Below are positions 26,973 to 36,343 of a stretch of 64,000 bases of DNA, piece by piece; positions within the stretch are counted from its first letter, which is position 1, and every line of letters begins with the position of its first letter. A program made the position numbers and the translations under genes. The notes below the pieces were generated by a model. That model was not told the origin of the DNA and searched no databases. It saw nothing but the letters and a program-made list of their open reading frames with translations. Origin of the DNA: Mycobacterium sp. OTB74 (GTDB lineage: Bacteria > Actinomycetota > Actinomycetes > Mycobacteriales > Mycobacteriaceae); NCBI RefSeq assembly GCF_029892685.1, contig NZ_JARXVD010000026.1:1-64000 (forward strand). Direction: 5' to 3'.

Positions 26973-29099
26973 ATGGCCGGTCAGCACCGTCGGCGCCGGA
27001 ATCTGGCGGTATCAAGCTGGCTCGGCGCCGGGGCCGCCACGGTCGGTGTGGGCGCTGCGCTGTTCGGCGGCACTGCCGTGGCCAATGCCAAGCCTTCGAC
27101 GGACTCGGGATCGTCGTCTTCGTCGTCCTCCTCGGCACACTCATCCACGTCGTCATCGACGCACTCCGCGAGCAGTTCTGCGACGCACAACGCCGCCGCG
27201 GCCACCAACTCCAAGCCGGCAAGCGACGCCGGGCAGTCCGGACATCAAGACACCAGCCGCAAGGATGCCGGCACCTCCGCTTCGAGCCCCACGGCATCAA
27301 GCAGCGCTGCCGTTACCGCCACGACATCGAGCAGCAGCACCCCGAAGACGTCGGCTTCGTCGGCCTCGGCTGACGCCACTTCTGACTCCACCGCACAGTC
27401 TGATTCGACGGCTACTCACTCGGCTCACTCGAAGAACTCGTCGGCCAACCGTCCGACGACCAGTGACCTCGCGAAGTCGCCCAATCTGGAACAGCATTCG
27501 GCCCCGGTTAAGTCGGCCGCCGCCACTTCAGCCGCTGCGGTGCCGCAGACTGCGTCCGAAACGCCGGCGGCCACGCCGGCGGCTTCGCCCGCTGCTGCCG
27601 TGTCCGTCGCCCAACCGGCTGCTGCCGTCGCTAGTGCCGCCCCCACAGCCTCAGCCGCTGCCACCACACCTGCTTCGGCGGCCCATACCACAACAACCCC
27701 ACTGTCCGCCGGCGCTTCCGCCGTGCTGACCGTGCTGACCACCATCGGTCAGGCCTTGAACACCGCCGCCCAGGACACCGAACAGACCCTGACAGCGGCC
27801 GCCCAGAGCGTCAGCGAAACCCTGACCAAGACTCTGAACTCGGCATCCAGCGCCATCACCTCGACGGCCAGCACCGCCGCTGCAACCTTCACCAGCCCAC
27901 CGTGGCAGTCCGGCCAGACCACGACCACCGATCAGTACGTGCAGAGCGCACTGAGTGAAATATCGGCCGCCCAATCGGCTATCAGCACCGGCACCCAGGG
28001 CAACCTGTTCAGCAGCATCGAGGCAATCGTCCCGGAGATCGAGCTCTCGGTGGCAGCTACGGAACTGAACGCGTGGCAGAGCGGAAACGCCTCAGCCCTG
28101 CAGTTCTACGAGCAGAACTACAACAACCTGCTCCTCGGCGGGGTGGCGCAGCTCGTGCTCAATTTCAACGAGTCGCTCCCCGGCATGGCCGTTTCGGCGC
28201 TGAACGCCGCCGAGTCCACAACCTCGAGCATGGGCCTCACAACCGCCTCGAGCGATATCGCCCAAGCCGCCATCAACGGCCGGGTGTACGGGTCGGTCCC
28301 GCTGATCATGGCTTCCGGCACCGAGCCGATCGTCTACATCTCGGTAAACGGCGGCAAGTACGTCCCGGTCTTGGTCGACACCGGGTCATCGGGTCTGGTG
28401 ATCGGCGCCGACAACGTCGGGACGGCGAGCAGTCTGGGCACCGCAATCGGCACCAATACGGGCGCCTACGCGGGAGGGCTGACCTACAACTACACCGAGT
28501 ACGACACCACGGTGAACTTCGGCAACGGCATCGAAACCGGTGCCACCGCAGTCGATATCGTCAACAGTGGCGCCGACGAGACAGCGTTCGAAAACTACCT
28601 GTCAGGCGACAGCGTGGTGGGTGTGCTGGGCATCGGAACCAATGCGGTGGGCCCCGGGCCGAGCATCGTCACCTCGGCGCTGCCCGGTCCGTTGAGTGAA
28701 GGCGTGTACATCAACGAGTCCACCGGCCAGTTGCAGTTCGGCGCCAATCCGCTGCCGGTGCGCGCCTCGGTTTCGGGCTCGCCGCTTGTGACCGATGGTC
28801 AGGTCAGCATCAACGGTGCCACCCCGACGGCCCTGAATCTGCTGATCGACTCCGGTGGCGTCAACGGGACCATTCCGTCCACGGTGATCTCGAGCGTCCC
28901 GAGTGGAACCACGATCTCGGTCTACAGTGGCACCACGCTCCTGTACACCTACACCACCACCTCGTCGAATTCACCCACCGTCACAACGGATTCCGGCGTC
29001 GACGCCACGCAGATGAACTCCGGCGCGACACCGTTCCTCTCGAACCCGATCTACATCGACTACTCCACCGCCAGTGGTGCGACCGACTTCGATTACTGA
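26973..29099 (+). CDS. PecA-like secreted aspartic protease with a Ser-rich linker and no PE domain
   Basis: The 708-residue product has a basic start (HRRRRN) and a hydrophobic export signal ending near GTAVANA (about 35-38). A Ser/Thr/Ala/Pro-rich linker runs to about 250, then a helical region. The C-terminal pepsin-type domain has active-site Asp469 in VLVDTGSSGLV and Asp626 in LLIDSGGVNG. This domain matches PecA/PecB/PecC, the PE_PGRS proteases that cut LipY and other cell-surface proteins. Known Pec proteases carry a PE domain for ESX-5 export; here it is replaced by a Sec-type signal. GGAGG precedes ATG 26973. The active-site motifs are intact. Mature cell-surface action is inferred. 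Confidence 0.78.
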   Translation: MAGQHRRRRNLAVSSWLGAGAATVGVGAALFGGTAVANAKPSTDSGSSSSSSSSAHSSTSSSTHSASSSATHNAAAATNSKPASDAGQSGHQDTSRKDAGTSASSPTASSSAAVTATTSSSSTPKTSASSASADATSDSTAQSDSTATHSAHSKNSSANRPTTSDLAKSPNLEQHSAPVKSAAATSAAAVPQTASETPAATPAASPAAAVSVAQPAAAVASAAPTASAAATTPASAAHTTTTPLSAGASAVLTVLTTIGQALNTAAQDTEQTLTAAAQSVSETLTKTLNSASSAITSTASTAAATFTSPPWQSGQTTTTDQYVQSALSEISAAQSAISTGTQGNLFSSIEAIVPEIELSVAATELNAWQSGNASALQFYEQNYNNLLLGGVAQLVLNFNESLPGMAVSALNAAESTTSSMGLTTASSDIAQAAINGRVYGSVPLIMASGTEPIVYISVNGGKYVPVLVDTGSSGLVIGADNVGTASSLGTAIGTNTGAYAGGLTYNYTEYDTTVNFGNGIETGATAVDIVNSGADETAFENYLSGDSVVGVLGIGTNAVGPGPSIVTSALPGPLSEGVYINESTGQLQFGANPLPVRASVSGSPLVTDGQVSINGATPTALNLLIDSGGVNGTIPSTVISSVPSGTTISVYSGTTLLYTYTTTSSNSPTVTTDSGVDATQMNSGATPFLSNPIYIDYSTASGATDFDY

Positions 29100-29113
29100 T
29101 CCACAGCGGGCCT

Positions 29114-29299
29114 GATCACTCGGGAGGGCAGAGGCTCGCCGCCTGGATCGGTAACGACGTGCGGTTCGTGGCGGAAGATAGATTCGCGCAAGCGGTCGAG
29201 CGGCACGCCACCATCTGCGTGATCACCACGCTCGAGCCTACGTTCTCTGCGCTGGCGGACCAGGCGTGGAGGACCTCGGCGCTAGGGAGTTGTGACTAA
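29114..29299 (+). pseudogene. Possible remnant of a protein-coding gene without a start
   Basis: A 61-codon stretch ending in TAA at 29299 reads DHSGGQRLAAWIGNDVRF, then RFAQAVERHATICVITTLEP. The composition looks coding, and the segment TICVITTLEPTF loosely resembles the core of Asp/Glu racemase-superfamily enzymes. There is no start codon or ribosome binding site, and the flanks do not extend it. It could be a decayed gene end or a chance frame. Confidence 0.25.
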
Positions 29300-29341
29300 A
29301 TGCCCTCGTTCGAGAGGTCGCCTCATCTGCACGATTGAGAC

Positions 29342-29677
29342 ATGACTGACGCACCCGAATCGCAGGCAGAGCCAAAATCTGCGCAGGACCGCAACAGCCG
29401 GTCTGACCGCCCTAACGGACTCAATCAGGTGCTCGCCTGGGTGGGCATCTTCGCAGGAGTCGTATTCATTCTCGCGGTGGTTTTCTTCTCAGGATTCTTT
29501 ATCGCCGGAGCATCCGGCCACCACTATTTCTGGCATCACGGCGACAGCAACACCGGTCAGATGGGGCCGGGCCAGACAGGCTCCGGCGGCATGATGGGGT
29601 CCGGCTGTATGGCGGGACAGGGCGGCATGATGGGGCCCGGCCAAATGGCACCAGCCCCGACGACGCCACGCCGATAG
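29342..29677 (+). CDS. Small single-pass membrane protein with a Gly/Met-rich tail
   Basis: The 111-residue protein has a polar N-terminus, one membrane segment (about 30-57: LAWVGIFAGVVFILAVVFFSG), a His cluster HHYFWHH just outside it, and a tail of GQMGPGQ and GGMMGSG-type repeats with one Cys. His and Met clusters suggest copper or other metal binding, but this is inference. ATG 29342 is the only reasonable start. It stands alone between a decayed stretch and a reductase gene. Confidence 0.55.
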   Translation: MTDAPESQAEPKSAQDRNSRSDRPNGLNQVLAWVGIFAGVVFILAVVFFSGFFIAGASGHHYFWHHGDSNTGQMGPGQTGSGGMMGSGCMAGQGGMMGPGQMAPAPTTPRR

Positions 29678-29831
29678 CTGCCACCAACCGCGGTTTGACG
29701 GTCCCATGAGGTCAGAAGTTGTTATTTCTCAACGCATCCCGTGGGATTCATTGCCGCACGCCTGACGGCGTCGTTGGTCACTGACAACGCCCGCGTCAAC
29801 GGGCATGCGGGACACCTGATGAGATTGGTCC

Positions 29832-30395
29832 ATGCCGACCGTCTACTACACCGCATCGAGCCTGGACGGATTCATCGTCGACACCGAGGACAGCCTCGAC
29901 TGGCTGCTCACCCGAAATATTGATGCCAACGGCCCGTTCGGCTACGACGGTTTCATCAAAACCATTGGCGCACTGGCGATGGGATCATCCACCTACGAAT
30001 GGCTGGTGAAGAATCAACCCGGCGAGTGGATGTACGACCAGCCGACGTGGGTTCTCACCCAGCGGCCACAGATCGTGCAGCCGGAGCATCCGGTCCAGGT
30101 TTTCTCCGGCGATGTCGCTGACCTGCATTCGGCGCTCGTCGAGGCGGCCGCGGGCAAGGATGTCTGGGTGATGGGTGGTGGTGACGTGGCAGCGCAGTTC
30201 GTCACGGCCGGGCTGATCGACCAGATCATCGTGAGTTATGCGCCGTGCACGCTGGGCGCAGGTTCGCCAGTGCTGCCCGTCCGTTCGGAATGGAAGCTGG
30301 CGGATACAGCGGTCAACGGCGAGTTCCTATGCGCCCGCTGGAGCAACGCGTCGATCAGGTCTGCCCGGCCACCCCAGCCAGCTGCCGAACAGTAA
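29832..30395 (+). CDS. Dihydrofolate reductase-like/RibD C-terminal domain protein
   Basis: The 187-residue protein has the RibD_C/DHFR-like fold: VYYTASSLDGFIVDTEDSLDWL at the start, GALAMGSSTYEWL, PTWVLTQRP, and the cofactor-loop DVWVMGGGDVAAQFVTAGLID. Such proteins are NADPH-dependent reductases, mostly with unknown substrates. The last 41 bases overlap the 3' end of the convergent glycosidase gene, and the final residues (SARPPQPAAEQ) may be a late extension. Confidence 0.75.
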   Translation: MPTVYYTASSLDGFIVDTEDSLDWLLTRNIDANGPFGYDGFIKTIGALAMGSSTYEWLVKNQPGEWMYDQPTWVLTQRPQIVQPEHPVQVFSGDVADLHSALVEAAAGKDVWVMGGGDVAAQFVTAGLIDQIIVSYAPCTLGAGSPVLPVRSEWKLADTAVNGEFLCARWSNASIRSARPPQPAAEQ

Positions 30396-31500
30396 GCACC
30401 TCGTTGTCTCGGAAGGCCCGCCCATTGGGGTACAGCAGATCGCTGAACCACACTTTCGGCTCTGCCTTGTACGGGTGGTCCCACGAATCCCACGGAAAAT
30501 AGGTCTGCGTCTTGCCGGCCACCAGCCCCCAGCAGAACGCACCGACGTTGTGCTGCTTGGCGACCGGCAATATGCCCTCGATGGTGCTGCCCTGCGTGCG
30601 GGCCAGATATTCGGTGCAGACGATCGGCCGGCCGATCGGCGCAAGCTCACCGATCCGGGAGGCGAAATCCGCCGGCTTGGCGTAGCTGTGGAACGTCACG
30701 AAGTCTGAGTTGTCCAGCTGGATCGAAGCGATCTGACTGCGCTGGCCCGGGTTGGCCCAACTTCCTTGCCACACGGCAGAAGTCAGCGGCTGAACAGGAT
30801 CAACGGCCCGTGCCCAGGCAAAGACCTGCGGCAACAGGTCGGCCACTAGCGCCACCTTGTCAGTACGTTCGACACTGCGGTAGACGCTGGCCGGGTTGTC
30901 GGGCTCGTTCCACAAGTCCCAGCCCAGAATCCGGTTGTCGGTGCGGAACAGGCTCAGTATGCCGGTGACGTAGTCGTGCATGACGGACCGATAGCGCGGG
31001 TCACCCAGGTGGTCGGCACCGGGGCTCTGCACCCAGCCCGAGTTGTGTACACCGGGCCGCGGCGCCCGCTGCGTGCCAAGCTGCGGGTGGGGGTCCCAGC
31101 AGGAGTCGAAGAAGACGAACAGCGGTTTGATTCCGTGGCTGGCGGCGATGTTGAGGAACTGGCTGACCCGCCCTGCGAAACCCTGCTTGTCCTGTACCCA
31201 CAACAAGTCGTGCAGGAAGACGCGCACCGTGTTGAACCCAAGCCAGCGGGCTGCGCCAAGTTCGGCGTCGATGCGCCGGGGGTCGAAGGTGCCCGCCTGG
31301 AACATCTCGAGCTGGTTGATTGCCGTCGAAGTGATGTAATTGCCGCCGACCAACCAGCCCTGTGCCTGGTACCAGGCGTTGGCGCGGTCGACCGACCATC
31401 GAGGCACCGCAGCAAAGGCCCGGGGCATGCCCGGCAGCGTGGCTACAGCGGAACCGGCGGCTAGCAGTAGCGGCAGCTTCAGAGCGGTTCGACGGTCCAC
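30355..31500 (-). CDS. Tat-exported GH5-like glycoside hydrolase
   Basis: The 381-residue precursor begins with a twin-arginine signal (MDRRTALKLPLLLAAG, cleavage near AFA-A at about 31). The mature TIM-barrel has RWLGFNTVRVFLHDLLW, the acid/base Glu in GWDLWNEPDN and a probable nucleophile Glu in IVCTEYLART. It resembles GH5 endoglucanases/mannanases, and related actinobacterial proteins are often labelled 1,4-beta-xylanase. It is predicted to act outside the membrane on a beta-linked glycan. It overlaps the convergent reductase gene by 41 bases. The true substrate could be host, environmental or the cell's own glycans. Confidence 0.72.
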   Translation of the reverse strand: MDRRTALKLPLLLAAGSAVATLPGMPRAFAAVPRWSVDRANAWYQAQGWLVGGNYITSTAINQLEMFQAGTFDPRRIDAELGAARWLGFNTVRVFLHDLLWVQDKQGFAGRVSQFLNIAASHGIKPLFVFFDSCWDPHPQLGTQRAPRPGVHNSGWVQSPGADHLGDPRYRSVMHDYVTGILSLFRTDNRILGWDLWNEPDNPASVYRSVERTDKVALVADLLPQVFAWARAVDPVQPLTSAVWQGSWANPGQRSQIASIQLDNSDFVTFHSYAKPADFASRIGELAPIGRPIVCTEYLARTQGSTIEGILPVAKQHNVGAFCWGLVAGKTQTYFPWDSWDHPYKAEPKVWFSDLLYPNGRAFRDNEVLTVRQLAGVAGQT

Positions 31501-31609
31501 TCCATCAATAATATCCAGCCCGGGCGTGCAACTGGGCGATACTTATCGAGTTGCAACACAGCGGTTGTCGGGCAGTGATGTTGCTGTCGAATCCTGTTCG
31601 ACCCGAGCG

Positions 31610-32215
31610 TCACCGCGTACGCAGCAGACTCGGCATCATCACGTCGTCGACCAGCACCTGAACGGTCTCGGGAGTGGGCGGTACGCCTGGCAGCAACGTT
31701 CGGAAGACGAGGTAGCCCGGGAGCACATCCCACAGTTCGTCATTGATGGCGGCGCGGTCGATCTCCCCCCGTTCGACAGCATTGTCGAGCACCGCCACGA
31801 CCACCCGGTGCCGCGCGTCGATGAATTCTCTGCGGAACGCCGCGACCAAGCCGGGACTGCGGGCGACCTCATTGAGCACCGCCCGCATCGTGGGAGTGTG
31901 CCGTTCGGCGTGCTCGCACACCTGAAGACCAATGGCCAGCAGGTCGTCACGAAGCGATCCCGTCTGCGGCACAACCGTTTCTCCGCGGGTGCTCTCGATG
32001 AAAGCGGCCAGCACCAACTCGGCCTTGGACGGCCAGCGCCGGTAGATGGTGGCTTTGCTCGCCCGCGCCTCGATGGCCACCTCTTCGAGAGACAGCCTGT
32101 CGTACCCGTGCTGCTGGAGCAGCCGCAACGTGATCGCCAAGAACTCCGCTTCCCGTGCGGTCCACTGCGATTCCGGCACAGCGGCCGTCACGGCGCGCGG
32201 TGACTCAGTAGCCAC
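31610..32215 (-). CDS. TetR-family regulator divergent from mmpS-mmpL
   Basis: The 201-residue regulator has a helix-turn-helix at about 20-65 (FLAITLRLLQQHGYDRLSLEEV, then ASKATIYRRWPSKAELV) and a C-terminal helical domain of the TetR_C_11 type. It is divergent from the mmpS-mmpL pair across 163 bases, so it probably represses that transporter and itself. A repeated GTACC element in the spacer is the candidate operator. The ligand is unknown; the usual setting is lipid or drug efflux. Confidence 0.8.
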   Translation of the reverse strand: MATESPRAVTAAVPESQWTAREAEFLAITLRLLQQHGYDRLSLEEVAIEARASKATIYRRWPSKAELVLAAFIESTRGETVVPQTGSLRDDLLAIGLQVCEHAERHTPTMRAVLNEVARSPGLVAAFRREFIDARHRVVVAVLDNAVERGEIDRAAINDELWDVLPGYLVFRTLLPGVPPTPETVQVLVDDVMMPSLLRTR

Positions 32216-32311
32216 CGGGCGACCCTAACCAATCGTGCTGTGGTGGTTCTGCCAAAACCGACACCTCCTCGGCTGCGACGAACGCCGCGACGGAGCGTTG
32301 CGCCCGATAGT

Positions 32312-32330
32312 CCGGTACCGTACCGTACTG
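32312..32330. promoter_or_regulatory. Candidate TetR operator with tandem TACCG elements
   Basis: CCGGTACCGTACCGTACTG contains three TAC(C)G units and a GGTACC palindrome. It is about midway between the divergent TetR and mmpS starts. Position and repetition suggest protein binding; no experiment is implied. Confidence 0.35.
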
Positions 32331-32378
32331 TTCAGGTTTGGTCCGCAGTTTGTGCCGATTACCGAAAGGACGGGGGTA

Positions 32379-32825
32379 GTGATCCGTCGCCGGTTCTGGA
32401 CATTCCTCAAGCGCCACTGGGCGATGATCGCTGCGATCGCGGTGGTGGCAGTCGTGGCGTTCAGTGTTTCCCGGCTGCACGGCGTCTTCGGGTCCCACTT
32501 CGAGACCACCCGTCCAGGCAATGAAGCCCTGGAGAACACCACCTTCAACCCGAAGCACGTGCTGTTCGAGGTTTTCGGCTCACCCGGCAGCACCGCCACC
32601 ATCAACTACATGGACCCTCAGGCCCAGCCGCAGCGCGTCGACAACGCGCCGCTGCCGTGGTCGATTGTGTTGACCACCAACGACCCAACGATGTTCGCCG
32701 ACCTTCGCGCACAGGGGACCGGCAACATGGTCGGGTGCCGAGTCACGGTCGACGGCATCGTCAAGGACGAAAGGATCGTCAACAACGTGAACGCCTACAC
32801 CTCGTGCCTGGATAAGTCCGCGTGA
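32379..32825 (+). CDS. MmpS family membrane protein
   Basis: The 148-residue protein has an N-terminal membrane segment (WAMIAAIAVVAVVAFSVSRL) and the MmpS extracytoplasmic beta-domain: KHVLFEVFGSPGSTATINYMDP, then PLPWSIVLTTNDPTMFADLRAQG and the two Cys near GCRVTVDG and SCLDKSA. MmpS proteins are the periplasmic-side partners of MmpL transporters. GTG 32379 follows AAAGGACGGG. It overlaps the mmpL start by four bases. Confidence 0.88.
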   Translation: MIRRRFWTFLKRHWAMIAAIAVVAVVAFSVSRLHGVFGSHFETTRPGNEALENTTFNPKHVLFEVFGSPGSTATINYMDPQAQPQRVDNAPLPWSIVLTTNDPTMFADLRAQGTGNMVGCRVTVDGIVKDERIVNNVNAYTSCLDKSA

Positions 32826-35710
32826 GCGACCACGAGGCACCCGAGCCGGTGCGACGTTCGCGGTCGGCCCGGGTGATTCGCCGCCTCGCCGTACCCATTC
32901 TCCTGTTCTGGATCGCCGTCGCCGCGGTGACGAATACCGTTTCACCGCAACTGGAAGTCGTCGGCGCCGAACGTTCGGTGGGGATGAACTCCCCCGATGC
33001 ACCGTCACTGCGGGCCATGATGCACATAGGCAAGGTATTCCAGGAATTCGACTCGGACAGTTCGGCAATGGTCGTGTTGGAAGGCGATCAGCCGCTGGGC
33101 GATGCGGCGCACCAGTACTACAACACCTTGGTCCAACGGCTCAGGGCCGACACCAAGCACGTCGAGCATGTCGACGACTTCTGGGGCGACCCGCTGACCG
33201 CCGGCGGCTCGCAGAGCAAGGACGGCAAGGCCGCCCAGGTTCAGGTGTACCTGGCCGGCAACCAGGGCGAGGCGCTGTCCAACCAATCGGTGGATGCCGT
33301 ACGCAAGATTGTCGCGGATACTCCTGCGCCACCAGGGATCAGGACCTACGTCACCGGCGAGGCCCCGACCATCACCGACCAGTTCGAAGTCGGCAGCAAG
33401 GGCACTGCAAAGGTCACCGGCATCACCTTCCTGGTGATCGGGGTGATGCTGCTGCTGGTCTACCGGTCGGTGGTCACGACGCTACTGGTGCTGGTGACGG
33501 TGATGATCGAACTGTCGGCAGCCCGCGGAACCATTGCGCTGCTTGCACATACAGGCGTCATCGGACTGTCGACCTACTCGACGAACCTGCTGACCCTGTT
33601 GGCCATCGCGGCCGGTACCGACTACGCGATCTTCTTCGTCGGCCGCTATCACGAGGAGCGTTCCAGAGGACTGGATCGCGAGTCATCGTTCTACGTCTCT
33701 TTGTCCAGCACCACACACGTGATCATCGGCTCGGGCCTGACCGTCGCCGGAGCCGTGGCCTGCCTCGCTTTCACTCGGCTGCCCTATTTCCAAACCCTGG
33801 GCATACCAGCGGCTCTCGGGGTGCTGGTGACACTCGCCGCGGCGCTGACGCTGTGTCCCGCGGTGCTGGTGATCTCCGGATTCTTCGGCCTGATGGATCC
33901 CCGGCACAAGATGCGGACCCGGGGCTGGCGGCGCATCGGCACCGCCATCGTGCGCTGGCCCGGTCCGATCCTGATTGCGGCCTGCGCGGTATCGCTGATC
34001 GGCCTGCTGGCGTTGACGGGCTACAAGACCAGCTTCGACGGCCGCTCCTACATGCCCGCGACGAGCCCGTCGAACCTGGGTTACACAGCGGCAGAACGAC
34101 ATTTCTCAGCTGCCCGGCTGAACCCCGAACTACTCATGCTCGAAGCCGATCACGACATGCGCAACCCAGCCGACATGCTGATTCTCGAGCGCGTCGCAAA
34201 ATCCATTCTCCACGCTCGTGGCATCGCCCTGGTCCAGTCGATCACCCGCCCGCTCGGAACGCCGATCACCCACACGTCCATCCCGTTTCAGATCAGCTCG
34301 TCCAGTGCCAGCCAGTTGATGAATCTGTCGATCCAGCAGAACCAGGCCTCATACCTGCAACAGCAGGCCGCAGAAGCCAGCAAGTCGATCGCGGTGCTCA
34401 AACAGCAACTGGAGTTGCAGCGGCAGAGCAGTCAAGCCACCCATGAACAGACCCAGGCGTTTCACGACACCGTCGCGGTGACAAACAACCTGCGCGATCA
34501 GCTGGCCAACTTCGATGACTTCTTCCGGCCGATGCGCAACTACTTCTATTGGGAGCCACACTGTTTCGACATCCCGGCCTGCGCGGCCCTGAGGTCGGTC
34601 TTCGATTCGCTGGACGGCATTGATCAGCTCAGTGAGCAGTTTCAGGCGATCACCGGCAGCCTGGACAAACTCGATGCCCTCCAGACCAAGCTGCTCGATC
34701 TGATACCGCCCCAGATCGCCATCCAGCAGCGAAATCGCGACCTCAGCTTGTCCAATTACTCCGTCACCAGCGGCCAGAACAAGCAGACACAGGAAGCACT
34801 GCAGAACTCCACCGCGCTGGGGCAGGCGTTCGACGACGCCAAGAACGACGACTCGTTCTATCTACCGCCAGAAGCGTTCACCAACCCGGCCTTCGTGCGC
34901 GGCATGAAGCTGTTCATGTCCCCGGACGGCAAGGCCGCTCGAATGATCATCACCCACCAAGGCGATCCGCAAAGCGCACAGGGCATCTCGCATGTCGACG
35001 CGATCAAGGACGCGGCGTTCGACGCGATCAAAGCCACCCCGTTGGCCGACGCCAACATCTACGTGGGCGGTGTCGCCTCGGCGTACAAGGACATCGCCGA
35101 CGGCGAGACCTATGACCTGCTGATCGCCGCGCTGTCCTCGCTGACCCTGATCCTGCTGATCATGATGTTCCTGACCCGCAGCCTGGTCGCGGCGCTGGTG
35201 ATCGTGGGAACGGTCGTGCTGTCTCTCGGAGCGTCATTCGGTATGTCAGTTCTGGTGTGGCAGTACATCTTTGGGATTCCACTGTTCTGGATCGTGTTGC
35301 CACTGGCGATCATCCTGTTGCTCGCGGTGGGAGCCGACTACAACCTGCTGCTGATCTCCCGGTTCCAAGAGGAGATCCACGCCGGCTTGAACACCGGCAT
35401 CATCCGCGCCATGGCCGGTACCGGCAGCGTGGTCACCTCGGCCGGGTTGGTGTTCGCGTTCACCATGTCGTCGTTCATCTTCAGTGACCTTGTTGTCCTC
35501 GGACAGATCGGCACCACCATCGGTATGGGACTGCTGTTCGACACACTGGTCGTCCGTTCGTTCATGACGCCGGCGGTGGCCAGGTTGCTCGGCCGCTGGT
35601 TCTGGTGGCCATTGAACGTGCGGCCGCGGCCAGCCAGCCAGATGCTGCGTCCGTACGGTCCACGAACCGCGGTCCGCGAGCTGTTGGGAATCTCCGGCGA
35701 CACCCGCTGA
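32822..35710 (+). CDS. MmpL family RND transporter
   Basis: The 962-residue RND transporter has twelve expected membrane segments and two extracytoplasmic porter domains (about 50-190 and 415-745). The second has a long coiled-coil stretch (about 500-660), like MmpL4/MmpL5. Proton-relay motifs are GTDYAIFFVGRYHEE in TM4 and GADYNLLLISRFQEE in TM10. With its MmpS partner it should export a lipid, siderophore or drug. GTG 32822 overlaps mmpS. The divergent TetR gene is the probable regulator. The cargo cannot be told from the sequence. Confidence 0.9.
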   Translation: MSDHEAPEPVRRSRSARVIRRLAVPILLFWIAVAAVTNTVSPQLEVVGAERSVGMNSPDAPSLRAMMHIGKVFQEFDSDSSAMVVLEGDQPLGDAAHQYYNTLVQRLRADTKHVEHVDDFWGDPLTAGGSQSKDGKAAQVQVYLAGNQGEALSNQSVDAVRKIVADTPAPPGIRTYVTGEAPTITDQFEVGSKGTAKVTGITFLVIGVMLLLVYRSVVTTLLVLVTVMIELSAARGTIALLAHTGVIGLSTYSTNLLTLLAIAAGTDYAIFFVGRYHEERSRGLDRESSFYVSLSSTTHVIIGSGLTVAGAVACLAFTRLPYFQTLGIPAALGVLVTLAAALTLCPAVLVISGFFGLMDPRHKMRTRGWRRIGTAIVRWPGPILIAACAVSLIGLLALTGYKTSFDGRSYMPATSPSNLGYTAAERHFSAARLNPELLMLEADHDMRNPADMLILERVAKSILHARGIALVQSITRPLGTPITHTSIPFQISSSSASQLMNLSIQQNQASYLQQQAAEASKSIAVLKQQLELQRQSSQATHEQTQAFHDTVAVTNNLRDQLANFDDFFRPMRNYFYWEPHCFDIPACAALRSVFDSLDGIDQLSEQFQAITGSLDKLDALQTKLLDLIPPQIAIQQRNRDLSLSNYSVTSGQNKQTQEALQNSTALGQAFDDAKNDDSFYLPPEAFTNPAFVRGMKLFMSPDGKAARMIITHQGDPQSAQGISHVDAIKDAAFDAIKATPLADANIYVGGVASAYKDIADGETYDLLIAALSSLTLILLIMMFLTRSLVAALVIVGTVVLSLGASFGMSVLVWQYIFGIPLFWIVLPLAIILLLAVGADYNLLLISRFQEEIHAGLNTGIIRAMAGTGSVVTSAGLVFAFTMSSFIFSDLVVLGQIGTTIGMGLLFDTLVVRSFMTPAVARLLGRWFWWPLNVRPRPASQMLRPYGPRTAVRELLGISGDTR

Positions 35711-35830
35711 TCACGGCCCCTGCGTATCCGGACCACGCGACGGACTGATTTCACCGGCAGCTGCACCTACGATCGGTAATCACTCACGATCGACACCTCA
35801 CAAAAGCCGGCCACGGAGCGTCTACAGGGC

Positions 35831-36343
35831 GTGAAAGCCAAACCGCCATTTGAGACTGTGGTCCGCGACCACGGCCCCACCGTCTTTCGGGTCTGTTGTG
35901 CCGTCGTCGGTGCGCACGACGCCGACGACGCCTGGTCGGAGACGTTCTTGGCGGCGCTGAAGGCCTATCCCGATCTTTCGGAGGGCGCCAATCTGGAGGC
36001 CTGGCTGGTCACCATCGCCCACCATAAAGCCATCGACATCACCCGGACCCGGACGCGCCAGCCGATCCCCACCGACATCGTTCCCGAAACGCCGAGTCCC
36101 CGCGATGCGGGCGACTTCGACGATCTGACCGCCGCGGTCGATCAGCTTCCGCACAAGCAGAAGCACGCCGTGGCCTACCACTACCTGGCCGGACTGCCCT
36201 ACAACGAGATCGCCGACATCCTCGGCGGCACCGCCACGGCCGCACGCCGCGCCGCCGCCGACGGCATCGCCACGCTACGGCGCACCTATCTCGACGGCCT
36301 CGCCGAGATCAACGTGCCCAGGAAAGGAGACACCAATGAATAA
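35831..36343 (+). CDS. ECF-type RNA polymerase sigma factor linked to alkylation repair
   Basis: The 170-residue sigma factor has region 2 (DDAWSETFLAALKAYPDL, LEAWLVTIAHHKAIDITR) and region 4 (QLPHKQKHAVAYHYLAGLPY, then EIADILGGTATAARRAAADG). No anti-sigma gene is adjacent. It is the first gene of a tight four-gene operon with Ogt, a 2OG oxygenase and an Ada-type domain, with overlaps of 8, 4 and 4 bases. Control of its own operon in response to DNA methylation damage is likely by context, but the signal is not visible. Confidence 0.82.
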   Translation: MKAKPPFETVVRDHGPTVFRVCCAVVGAHDADDAWSETFLAALKAYPDLSEGANLEAWLVTIAHHKAIDITRTRTRQPIPTDIVPETPSPRDAGDFDDLTAAVDQLPHKQKHAVAYHYLAGLPYNEIADILGGTATAARRAAADGIATLRRTYLDGLAEINVPRKGDTNE

